Made by a program: the position numbers and the translations under genes. The notes under the pieces are model-generated. The model was not told the origin of the DNA. It worked only from the letters and a program-made list of their open reading frames with translations, and made no database searches. Below, one piece after another: positions 1 to 6,150 of a DNA stretch of 11,108 nucleotides; within the stretch, counting starts at the first letter, position 1, and every line of letters begins with the position of its first letter. This DNA comes from CAZTAR01 sp043813895 (lineage in GTDB: Bacteria > Planctomycetota > Phycisphaerae > UBA1845 > UTPLA1). The stretch is taken from the NCBI GenBank assembly GCA_043813895.1, contig JBDRKQ010000248.1, forward strand, positions 1 through 11,108, written 5' to 3'.

Positions 1-80
1 GTCGGCCCCCTGTGGCCGACGCAGGCAGGGGGAGACTTCCCCGTGCTCTTACGTCGGCCACAGGGGGCCGACGCTACCCG
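1..80. repeat. REP-like palindromes in a head-to-head pair
   Basis: Bases 1-20 and 53-72 are perfect reverse complements of each other, and each is itself a hairpin: a 7-bp stem (GTCGGCC / GGCCGAC) around a 6-base loop. The right copy (loop ACAGGG) is followed by GCTACCCG at 73-80. The 32-bp spacer holds a third small hairpin (GGGGA at 29-33 with TCCCC at 38-42). The same 7-6-7 design recurs at 4927-5005 and 6648-6677, so this is a dispersed family resembling bacterial REP/BIME elements. It lies just past the 3' end of the L,D-transpeptidase gene, where it could protect mRNA or slow transcription; no T-tract follows, so it is not a standard intrinsic terminator. The left edge may be cut by the window. 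Confidence 0.8.
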
Positions 81-94
81 CGGCTTCCTGCGGG
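77..94 (-). other. Small hairpin after the L,D-transpeptidase stop
   Basis: CCCGC (77-81) pairs with GCGGG (90-94) around an 8-base loop, about 15 bases past the TGA of the minus-strand gene. It overlaps the tail of the palindromic repeat. No run of T follows on the minus strand, so calling it a terminator would be a guess. Confidence 0.35.
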
Positions 95-108
95 ATGGAC
101 CACTCGCG

Positions 109-1239
109 TCACCGACTGGCGCTGCTTGAGCCGTCCACAAATCGCACAGGCGTTCCAACGCGGACCATTGCCGCCAGCTGCAGCGCGTCCCAGTTGGTCA
201 GGCGGATGCACCCGTGCGAGCCGGTCTTGCCAATCAGCTCCGGCGCGGGTGTGCCGTGGATGCCGTAGCCGTGGAGGCTCAGGCCGATCCAACACAGCCC
301 GACCGGGTTCCGCGGGCCTGGCGGGATCACAAGCCGCTGGTCCACGCCCTTGACTTCCGGCCACTTCACCGGATCGAACACATACGCGGGGTCCATCGCG
401 ATCGTCGCCACGCTGCACGTTCCGCCCGGCAGGTTGCCCGGATCAGCCGCGATCGAACAATGGAAGAGCGAGACCACATGGCCCTCGCGATCCAGCACCC
501 ACACGACCTTCCGTGCAAAGTCCACCTGGATGCTCGCGGCCCGAATGGCCGTTTCCGGCCGCGTCGCGTTCGGCACGATGAGCGAGTCACCGGGTTTCAA
601 GGCGTCCAGGTTCTTTCCGGGATTCAACCTTGCCAAGAGACGCAGGCTACAGTGCCCCTGTTCGGCCGCCAGCGCCGCGAGCGATTCGTACCCGAGGAAC
701 TTCGCCTCGGCTTTTTCCCGCCAACTCTTTGGCCACGGCCCGACCAGTGTCAAATCAGTGTCACTCAACACAATCCGGCGAAGCGCAGATTGCGTATCGA
801 GCCCCAGTGCCTGTCGGGTTGCCTCGTCCGGCTCGCCGGTGACTTTGAGGCCGGTGCTTGCCTGAAACGTCCGTAGCGCCAAACGCGTCTTTGACCCCAC
901 CAGGCCGTCGACGAGGCCGGGCGAGAACCCGCTTCGATCCAACGCCGCCTGCCATGCCACGGGATTCGGCAAATGCGATCCCCCCGGGGAATCAACCGCG
1001 GGCGCCTCTAGCCTCGCGTCCTGTGCGTGCTGTGACGCGCTGCCCCTACTGAGCTGTCCGGCCGGGCTGGCTTTTCGAGTGCCATCGGCGCTGTCGGCAG
1101 GAGCGGCCGCTGGCCGGACGCTGGGCGGTCGCTTCGAGGTGGGTTTCAAAAAACGCTGTGCATGCGCCGAACCGTGCGCGAAGAGAAAGAACCCCGCGAC
1201 CGCCATCAGCCATGTTGTTTTTCGCGACAGGGTGAGCAC
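109..1239 (-). CDS. L,D-transpeptidase (YkuD domain) with peptidoglycan-binding domain
   Basis: Predicted 376-residue exported enzyme that makes 3-3 cross-links in peptidoglycan or attaches proteins to it. Residues 1-27 form a signal peptide (RK near the start, hydrophobic core, cleavage after AHA). Residues 28-90 are a Pro/Ala/Ser-rich linker. Residues about 93-147 match a PG_binding_1 domain (GLVDGLVGSKTRLALRTFQ), and about 175-224 resemble a LysM module (LNPGKN..LKPGDSLIVP). The YkuD domain covers about 233-368, with IHGTP at 327-331 and SHGCIRL at 341-347; Cys344 is the expected nucleophile. The start is GTG at 1239: GGGAG (plus-strand 1246-1250) lies 6 bases upstream, and this start gives the positively charged signal-peptide N-region. 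An in-frame ATG twelve codons in (MAVAG) is the alternative. The gene is divergent from the metallo-hydrolase gene. Family assignment is firm; the physiological acceptor is unknown. Confidence 0.93.
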   Translation of the reverse strand: MLTLSRKTTWLMAVAGFFLFAHGSAHAQRFLKPTSKRPPSVRPAAAPADSADGTRKASPAGQLSRGSASQHAQDARLEAPAVDSPGGSHLPNPVAWQAALDRSGFSPGLVDGLVGSKTRLALRTFQASTGLKVTGEPDEATRQALGLDTQSALRRIVLSDTDLTLVGPWPKSWREKAEAKFLGYESLAALAAEQGHCSLRLLARLNPGKNLDALKPGDSLIVPNATRPETAIRAASIQVDFARKVVWVLDREGHVVSLFHCSIAADPGNLPGGTCSVATIAMDPAYVFDPVKWPEVKGVDQRLVIPPGPRNPVGLCWIGLSLHGYGIHGTPAPELIGKTGSHGCIRLTNWDALQLAAMVRVGTPVRFVDGSSSASR

Positions 1240-1325
1240 GGCAGACTCCCGAAACCCGGGCCGGTCTTCCCCGGCGGGCCATTTGTTCTATCGGCAGGCC
1301 GCAAAGCCCGGCAGCATGGCGAGCG

Positions 1326-1354
1326 GTCACACGTAGGCCGCCAGCGCGTATAAT
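1326..1354 (+). promoter_or_regulatory. Promoter for the PhnP-like gene; short or no leader
   Basis: A perfect TATAAT lies at 1349-1354, only 9 bases before the ATG at 1364. The matching -35 position, 17 bases upstream (GTCACA, 1326-1331), is weak. Transcription would start near 1361, giving a leaderless or nearly leaderless mRNA. This fits the lack of a strong Shine-Dalgarno sequence (only CAGG at 1355-1358). The -10 box is seen directly; the start site is inferred. Confidence 0.55.
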
Positions 1355-1363
1355 CAGGCTGCA

Positions 1364-2143
1364 ATGGCGCAAGAAGGCTTGAAGATCACTATTCTCGGCT
1401 CCGGCACATCGCATGGCGTTCCCATGATTGCCTGCGATTGTCCCGTCTGCACGTCCAGGGACCCGCATGACAAGCGAACGCGCACCAGCATCACGATCCA
1501 ATACGACGGCACGACACTGCTGGTCGACACGAGCCCTGAACTCCGGCTGCAGTGCGTCGCGAACAACGTGCGCCGCGTGGATGCCGTTCTTTACACGCAT
1601 CACCACATCGACCACATCGCGGGCTTCGACGACCTGCGACGGTTCAATTGGGTGCAAGAAGGGCCCATCCCTTGCCACGGCCTGCCGGAAACGCTGGCCC
1701 GAGTGCGAAGTGCGTTTGCCTATGCTTTTGAGGAACTCCCCGGTCACCCCTGGGCAAGGCCGCGCATCAGCTTGCGCGAGGTGCACGGCCCGTTCGAGAT
1801 CGCCGGCCGCCCGATCACGCCGATTCCCCTGCTGCACGGAGATATGCCGATCCTGGGCTATCGTGTTGGCGCCACCGCCTACTGCACGGACGTGAGCAGG
1901 ATCCCGGACAGCTCCCGGCCGCTGCTCGAAGGGCTCGATCTGCTGATCCTCGAGGCGGTCCGCAAGCGTCCTCACCCGACGCACTTCAACATTGAACAGG
2001 CGGTCGAAGAGGCCCACAGAATCGGAGCGAAACGAACCCTCTTTACACACATCGCTCACCAACTGGGCCACGAGGAGACGAATCGCGCGTTGCCCGGCGG
2101 CATGGCGCTCGCCTTCGACGGGCAGGTCGTCCACGCCACATGA
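1364..2143 (+). CDS. PhnP-like metallo-beta-lactamase-fold phosphodiesterase
   Basis: 259-residue metal-dependent hydrolase closest in motifs to PhnP (phosphoribosyl 1,2-cyclic phosphate phosphodiesterase). The N-terminus ITILGSGTSHGVP is typical of the family. The metal site HxHxDH is at 79-84 (HHHIDH), with further ligands expected at His158 (LLHGD), Asp176 (YCTDVS) and His207 (HPTHFN). Cys24, Cys26 and Cys29 (CDCPVC), together with His229 or His232 (THIAHQ), match the extra structural zinc site described for E. coli PhnP. The ATG at 1364 is the first start after an in-frame TAG at 1334-1336. No other phn gene is in the window, so a role in phosphonate breakdown is not supported by context; another cyclic phosphodiester substrate is possible. 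Fold is certain, substrate is not. Confidence 0.9.
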   Translation: MAQEGLKITILGSGTSHGVPMIACDCPVCTSRDPHDKRTRTSITIQYDGTTLLVDTSPELRLQCVANNVRRVDAVLYTHHHIDHIAGFDDLRRFNWVQEGPIPCHGLPETLARVRSAFAYAFEELPGHPWARPRISLREVHGPFEIAGRPITPIPLLHGDMPILGYRVGATAYCTDVSRIPDSSRPLLEGLDLLILEAVRKRPHPTHFNIEQAVEEAHRIGAKRTLFTHIAHQLGHEETNRALPGGMALAFDGQVVHAT

Positions 2144-2456
2144 GAACACCTGTCACCGGGGCTGTGACCGTGAGGGAGCCGTTTTCGCCCATATCAGGGG
2201 CCCTCTTGACGAGCGATGACCGCTTGCTGGCGCGCGCGGCTCTGATCGCGGCGCCGTGCGGGGGACAAGGTCCCGGGGCTGGCCATTCGCAAAAGGTCCG
2301 TTCCAGCCTGTTAATCAGGCGTCTTGCGGCGGCAAACCGCACACAGACTTCAATGCGGGCGTGACAAGGTCCGATGTACTGCATACGATAAACGCCGTTT
2401 GCCGGACCAACCGTGCCGCAGGCGGCCAACGACTGTCAATGCGAGGACAATCCGCC
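2144..2456. other. Gene-free region between the PhnP-like and PAP2 genes
   Basis: No coding frame here looks real. It holds several short hairpins: GTCAC/GTGAC just after the upstream stop, GGGAC-AAG-GTCCC (2262-2274), GCCTG-TTAAT-CAGGC (2306-2320) and TGCGG/CCGCA (2325-2341). The 10-mer GACAAGGTCC occurs at 2264-2273 and again at 2363-2372, the second copy overlapping the -35 of the promoter described separately; AAAAGGTCCG at 2291-2300 is a partial third copy. Confidence 0.6.
2361..2389 (+). promoter_or_regulatory. Sigma70-like promoter of the PAP2 lipoprotein gene
   Basis: GTGACA (2361-2366, five of six to consensus) and TACGAT (2384-2389, four of six) are separated by exactly 17 bases. 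Transcription would start near 2396, leaving a leader of about 60 bases before the ATG at 2457. The copy of GACAAGGTCC over the -35 could be an operator. Confidence 0.5.
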
Positions 2457-3530
2457 ATGACCAAGACCGCTGCCATATTCGCCGCTCTTCTTCCTTTGGC
2501 AGGTTGCCAATCGTTTCAGCTCAGCGCCCAGGGACCGCCGCGGCAGCTCGATCAGCGGCTTGCCGACATTGAGCACTCCCGACTCGGCGCGACGCTTAGA
2601 TACGCCGGCGCGCCGATTGCAGAGCGCGAACAGACCATTCGTCCCAATCTGCCGCCGCCGCGATCCGTCCAACTCGCCGCTGCACGCAGCGACGCCTGGC
2701 AGCGCGACGCGCTAGACGGCCTGACGCTCGGCGATTTTGGCGATGACGCGTACGAAGGTCGCGCCGACATCGAGTTCACGGAGGAGCACGCGGGTCGCGG
2801 GGGCGACTACGTCCGCAAGCCACCGTTGGGTTCGTTCTGGGATACCGTCAAGCGGGACGTTCAGGATATGCCCACGGATTTGTGGCGAGACACGAAGCGC
2901 GTGTACACGAATCCCGTCAACCTCGTCATCCTCGGCACGGCGTACGGCGGCTCGTTGGCAATCCAGGAATGCGGCCCGGACGACAGCGTCGAAGATCACT
3001 TCGACGGGCAACATCACCACTTCAAGAAGGAATGGCGCGAAGCCTTTGCGGCGGCGGGCAATCCCGGCACGCACTTCGCGATGGCCGGGGCCTGGTACCT
3101 CCTCGGCCAGCAGACCCAGGACGAGAAGACCTACGAAGTGGGCAAGACGCTCTTCAGCGCGCTTATCATCAATGGCCTGACGACGCTCGTCAGCCAGGCG
3201 GCAACGTGGGATCGCTCGCCGAACGGCGAAATGGGTACGTTCTTCTCGGGGCACACGTCGAGCAGCTTCTGCATGGCCAGCGTTCTGCACGAGGCTTACG
3301 GCCACCTCGTCGGCGTCCCGCTCTACGGGCTCGCCACGCTCGTCGCCATCGAACGGGTCGAGGACCAGGAACACTACTTCGCGGACGTCATCATGGGCGC
3401 GGTCGTCGGCACGGTCATCGGCCACTCCGTCGCTTCCGGCCGCGAGCCCGAGTTCTTCGGCTGGAAACTCCTGCCTTACGCCAGCACAAACGGCGGCGCC
3501 GGCGTGGCGTTCATGAAGTCGTTGCCTTAA
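2457..3530 (+). CDS. PAP2-superfamily phosphatase-like lipoprotein
   Basis: 357 residues. The N-terminus is a lipoprotein signal: hydrophobic stretch ending in LAGC, with Cys17 as the lipidated residue. Residues about 18-150 are a polar extension with no domain I recognise. Residues about 155-325 form a PAP2-like domain with hydrophobic helices. The second PAP2 motif is FFSGHTSSSF (SGH at 264-266) and the third is R300-x5-H306-x3-D310 (ERVEDQEHYFAD), which carry the two catalytic histidines. The first motif (KxxxxxxRP) is degraded: the Lys position is Ser and the end reads RSP (253-255). The likely role is dephosphorylation of a lipid or other phosphate ester at the envelope. ATG 2457 is chosen because GAGGA (2443-2447) sits 9 bases upstream; the in-frame ATG at 2439 precedes that site. 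Activity is uncertain because of the altered first motif. Confidence 0.85.
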   Translation: MTKTAAIFAALLPLAGCQSFQLSAQGPPRQLDQRLADIEHSRLGATLRYAGAPIAEREQTIRPNLPPPRSVQLAAARSDAWQRDALDGLTLGDFGDDAYEGRADIEFTEEHAGRGGDYVRKPPLGSFWDTVKRDVQDMPTDLWRDTKRVYTNPVNLVILGTAYGGSLAIQECGPDDSVEDHFDGQHHHFKKEWREAFAAAGNPGTHFAMAGAWYLLGQQTQDEKTYEVGKTLFSALIINGLTTLVSQAATWDRSPNGEMGTFFSGHTSSSFCMASVLHEAYGHLVGVPLYGLATLVAIERVEDQEHYFADVIMGAVVGTVIGHSVASGREPEFFGWKLLPYASTNGGAGVAFMKSLP

Positions 3531-3564
3531 TCACAAAGGACAGGAACTTGAACAGTGTGTGTGC

Positions 3565-3616
3565 CACTGGCGGCTTGTCCGCCAGTGCGCTGGGTGCCCA
3601 TCCCTTTCAAGGGTGG
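3565..3616. repeat. Double hairpin, probable intergenic repeat
   Basis: CACTGGCGG (3565-3573) and CCGCCAGTG (3579-3587) form a perfect 9-bp stem with a 5-base loop. A second hairpin follows: CCA-T-CCCT (3598-3605) with AGGGTGG (3610-3616), one bulged T. The pair starts about 35 bases after the PAP2 stop codon. The design looks like a mobile or repeated intergenic element; I recall similar CACTGGCGG palindromes from planctomycete genomes, but only one copy is in this window. Confidence 0.55.
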
Positions 3617-3690
3617 TGGACGGACATTCCGAATCCCGGTCAGTCCCCCGCGGCTGAAGCCATGGGGCACCAGCGCCGCAGCTCGCCCGT

Positions 3691-3813
3691 CTACGATTTC
3701 ACCTCGATCTTCTTCATCCCGTTCATAGACTGCCGCAGCGCCTTTGGGACTACGACGGAGCCGTCCTCATTCTGGTCCAGCTCCAGAATCAGAATCCGGA
3801 TCTGAAGTCCAAT
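3691..3813 (-). pseudogene. Relic of the 3' end of a seryl-tRNA synthetase gene
   Basis: Reading the minus strand, the frame ending at the TAG at 3693-3691 gives a tail that includes NEDGSVVVPKALRQSMNG, followed by MKKIEVKS. This closely resembles the SerRS C-terminus (E. coli: ADGRIEVPEVLRPYMNG). The preceding residues RILILELDQ resemble the helix before it (pattern RxLVAxLExxQ) but are about two residues short. Farther upstream the frame no longer resembles SerRS and meets a stop at 3874-3876. There is no start codon or room for the rest of the roughly 420-residue enzyme, because ispD begins at 3972 on the other strand. I read it as a fragment left by deletion or recombination. A coincidental match or a short unrelated gene is possible but less likely. 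Confidence 0.5.
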
Positions 3814-3971
3814 GTGTTCTCGCCCGGCCGCCCGGCTCGCGACGCAGCGCGGTTCGCGGCGACTTGTGAGACCTCATCGCCACGAGACCATGAGCGCAGT
3901 AATACCGCTTGCTCCCACGACGAGAACGGAGCTAAGATGCGCACCTGGAACCACGAGCGGGAGATCGTCCC

Positions 3972-4718
3972 ATGGCCAAGTTCAGCGTCATTGTCGTCGC
4001 AGCCGGCCGCGGCGAGCGGTTCGGCGGAAACGAAAACAAGATCTTCGCCAAGCTCGACGGACAACCGCTCTTCCTGCGGGCACTACAACTTTTCGTTAAC
4101 AGGGAGGACGTCTGCCAGACGCTCCTCGTCGTCGCACCAAGCGACATGAACCAGATGAAGTCCAAGTTCGGCGCAAATCTCGGATTCATGGGCGTGAAGC
4201 TCGTCGAGGGCGGGGCCGAGCGACACGAGTCCGTCGCTAACGGCCTGGCCGAGGTCGGCGACGAGGCCGAGTACGTCGCGGTCCACGATGCCGCACGGGT
4301 CTGCGTCGCGGCGGAGTGGATCGACAGGGTGTTCGAGGCCGCCACGAAGACCGGCGCCGCCCTGCCGGTGGTCCCGGTGACCGCCACCCTCAAGCGCGTG
4401 GGCAAGGACAACCTCGTCGGCGATACGGTCTCTCGCGAGGGGCTGCACATGGCCCAGACGCCACAGGCGTTTCGCAAGGACATCTTCACGGCCGCCTACG
4501 ACGCCCTGAAGGACGGTGGGCCGGAGCGAGACTTGCCGATCACCGACGACGCCCAACTCGTTGCGGCAGCGGGACATCCCGTCACAGCCGTCGAAGGCGA
4601 CGCCAGGAACATCAAGATCACGACGAGGTCGGACCTCAGCCTGGCAGGGGCGGTGCTGAAGGTCCTTCCGCAGAAACCAGTCGCCAAACGCGGAGCGTTT
4701 GAAGAGGCCCAGTGGTAG
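3972..4718 (+). CDS. ispD: 2-C-methyl-D-erythritol 4-phosphate cytidylyltransferase
   Basis: 248-residue cytosolic enzyme that joins CTP and MEP to form CDP-ME, third step of the non-mevalonate isoprenoid pathway. Motifs in order: nucleotide-binding loop VVAAGRGERFG (8-18) with Arg16, and Lys27 in KIFAKLDGQPL; RHESVANGL (84-92); VHDAARV (104-110); the TLKRV stretch (139-143); Arg155 before MAQTPQAF (160-167); ITDDAQL (190-196); NIKIT (213-217) with Lys215. The basic residues match those that contact CTP and MEP in E. coli IspD. The length is near the family norm. ATG 3972 has GGGAG (3959-3963) 8 bases upstream. No ispF follows, unlike in many proteobacteria. The C-terminal 15 residues after the domain are basic and then acidic and have no clear role. 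Confidence 0.95.
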   Translation: MAKFSVIVVAAGRGERFGGNENKIFAKLDGQPLFLRALQLFVNREDVCQTLLVVAPSDMNQMKSKFGANLGFMGVKLVEGGAERHESVANGLAEVGDEAEYVAVHDAARVCVAAEWIDRVFEAATKTGAALPVVPVTATLKRVGKDNLVGDTVSREGLHMAQTPQAFRKDIFTAAYDALKDGGPERDLPITDDAQLVAAAGHPVTAVEGDARNIKITTRSDLSLAGAVLKVLPQKPVAKRGAFEEAQW

Positions 4719-5063
4719 CGGTCCGCCCTGTGAAATCTCAACAGGCCACCATCGGCGGGTCTCGCGGGCGGGTCTGCCGCCGAGGCGTGATTCCTTCTCA
4801 CTCGTCGGCAGAGAGGCTTGACCAAAGCGGTCCGAATCGGTGCAATGGTGGCGTCCTCCGTCTGGGAGCGAGAGCCTCGCCGTGTGACTCTCGTAGTTTG
4901 TCACGCTTTCTCTTGCGGCTTGTGACGTCGGCTCCCCGCGGCTGACGCGGTTTGTCGAGAGGCGCTGGGTCATCGTCGCCGGCCGCGGGGGGCCGGCGCT
5001 ACCCGTAAGCTGATCCGTGACAGAGCGCGGGTGTTGTTGCTACATGAATCAGGGATCAATCCA
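4719..5063. other. Gene-free region between ispD and the TPR lipoprotein
   Basis: About 345 bp with no convincing gene on either strand. The left part has weak inverted repeats (CCTGT/ACAGG near 4728-4746; GTCAC at 4900-4904 with GTGAC at 4922-4926). The right part holds the second palindrome pair (4927-5005). No intrinsic terminator with a T-tract is visible after ispD. Confidence 0.6.
4927..5005. repeat. REP-like palindromes, second head-to-head pair
   Basis: Left copy 4927-4946: GTCGGCT-CCCCGC-GGCTGAC, a 7-6-7 hairpin with two G-T wobbles. Right copy 4978-4997: GCCGGCC-GCGGGG-GGCCGGC, followed by GCTACCCG at 4998-5005, identical to the tail at 73-80. The left loop is the reverse complement of the right loop, so the copies are inverted relative to each other, with a 31-bp spacer. 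This is the same arrangement as at 1-80 (spacer 32 bp). It sits upstream of the lipoprotein gene. Confidence 0.75.
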
Positions 5064-6041
5064 ATGCACGCCGATCGAACACGCCGCTTGCTGATGTCCG
5101 TTACTTCGCTTGCCCTGGTCGTGGCGCTTGTCGGCTGCGAGGGTATCGATCGCAAGCACGATGCCCGTCTCAGCGTCGATATCGAGCCGCCGCCGGAGGG
5201 CGCTCCAGCCGTCGCTGAGGAGCCGGTAGAAGTCGCGAACTTCCCTGATCTTGTCGAGGAGATGATGGCGACACGGGAACGGCACCTCCACCAGTTGATG
5301 GAACTCGAGCGCGCCTACATGTTGGCCGGCGATACGGTGCACGCGAATTGGGCTCGCCGCCAACGGGAACTCACCGAGGACATCGAGGTCTATCCTTATC
5401 TACTCGCCGGCACGCCGGAGCAAGCGCCCGAGATCGTACCCCTGGAAGAGATACCCGAAGCTGACGGGATCTATACCGAGGCGGTCAAACTCTTCAAGGA
5501 GGTTCAGACCCTGCCGTTCGGCGGGCACCTCGATGCCAACAAGAAGAAGGCCGCCCGCGCACTCAAACTTTTCAAGAGCATTCTGCAAGAATACCCCACT
5601 TCAGACAAGGTGGACGATTGCGCATACTACTGCGGCGAGATATACAAGGAGTATCTCCGCGACGATGATCCCGACAACGAACTCGCCGTGCGCTACTACA
5701 AGTGGGCCTTCGCGCTTGATCCGCAAACGCCACACCCGACACGATTTCAGTGCGCCGTCGTGTACGACTTCCGCCGGCACGACCGCGTTCGGGCGCTCGA
5801 TCTCTATCACCAGGTTCTTGAAACCGACGAGGACGGGAACGAGTCGAACGCCCGGTGGGCGGCAACGCGCATCGAGCAACTGACCGACGAAACCCGAAGC
5901 CACCTCAGCCCGAAGGAACCGATCACGACGGCCGAACCCAGGCCGGATTCATCCGCCTCGGCGGAAGACGCCCTGGAGCCCGAGCCGGCCCCCCCGCCGA
6001 TGAGCCCGCCGGCCGACGCCGCGACAGAGCCGTACGAGTAA
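5064..6041 (+). CDS. TPR-like lipoprotein of unknown function
   Basis: 325 residues. The signal peptide (RTRR, then a hydrophobic core) ends in a lipobox LVGC with Cys25 as the lipid-bearing residue. Residues about 26-60 are Pro/Glu-rich. Residues 62-110 are a charged helix. Residues about 137-275 carry degenerate TPR-like helical pairs: ALKLFKSILQEYPTSDKVDD (166-185), a following pair AVRYYKWAFALDP (208-220), and RALDLYHQVLETDEDGNE (243-260). These resemble the YbgF/BamD type of periplasmic TPR. Residues 290-325 are a Pro/Ala/Glu tail, probably disordered. ATG 5064 is supported by AGGGA (5051-5055) 8 bases upstream; an in-frame GTG at 5031 would put an odd extension before the signal peptide. 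A role as a membrane-anchored scaffold is inference; no partner gene is nearby. Confidence 0.85.
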   Translation: MHADRTRRLLMSVTSLALVVALVGCEGIDRKHDARLSVDIEPPPEGAPAVAEEPVEVANFPDLVEEMMATRERHLHQLMELERAYMLAGDTVHANWARRQRELTEDIEVYPYLLAGTPEQAPEIVPLEEIPEADGIYTEAVKLFKEVQTLPFGGHLDANKKKAARALKLFKSILQEYPTSDKVDDCAYYCGEIYKEYLRDDDPDNELAVRYYKWAFALDPQTPHPTRFQCAVVYDFRRHDRVRALDLYHQVLETDEDGNESNARWAATRIEQLTDETRSHLSPKEPITTAEPRPDSSASAEDALEPEPAPPPMSPPADAATEPYE

Positions 6042-6055
6042 GAGCCTGTGCCGAT

Positions 6056-6076
6056 GCGACGTTCTCCAAACGTTGC
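6056..6076 (+). terminator. Hairpin after the lipoprotein gene
   Basis: GCGACGTT (6056-6063) pairs with AACGTTGC (6069-6076) through 8 bp with one G-T wobble and a 5-base loop, 14 bases after the stop codon. There is no T-run, so it may act as a Rho-linked or mRNA-stabilising 3' structure rather than an intrinsic terminator. The rest of the convergent gap to 6150 has a short GGGA-CAGA-TCCC hairpin (6110-6121). Confidence 0.35.
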
Positions 6077-6150
6077 TCGCGCCGGGCGCCCCGCCCCTTC
6101 CAGGTGTGGGGGACAGATCCCGGCGATTTTCAATCATTGGCGGAACCAGC

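Larger units (their letters stand above)
3531..3971. other. Gene-poor gap between PAP2 and ispD genes
   Basis: About 440 bp without an intact gene. It contains, in order, a hairpin repeat (3565-3616), a stretch where GGTGCCCAT (3593-3601) and ATGGGGCACC (3662-3671) nearly mirror each other, a probable relic of a serS 3' end on the minus strand, and the ispD ribosome-binding site (GGGAG at 3959-3963). A weak promoter-like pair for ispD is TTGCTC (3909-3914) and TAAGAT (3933-3938), 18 bases apart. Confidence 0.6.

Noticed and set aside
1046..2149. Long open frame of 367 codons on the minus strand
   Set aside because: It lies antisense to the PhnP-like gene, whose metal motifs are intact, and its translation is Arg/Ala/Gly-rich with no recognisable motif; typical shadow in GC-rich DNA.
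2712..3425. Open frame of 237 codons on the minus strand
   Set aside because: Antisense shadow of the PAP2 gene; the pattern of DEVRRA-type residues is produced by codon periodicity.
2882..3805. Open frame of 307 codons on the plus strand
   Set aside because: Out-of-frame shadow of the PAP2 gene, very Arg-rich, running on into the hairpin repeat; no motif.
4083..4973. Open frame of 296 codons on the minus strand
   Set aside because: Mostly antisense to ispD and extends into the gene-free gap without any motif or ribosome-binding site.
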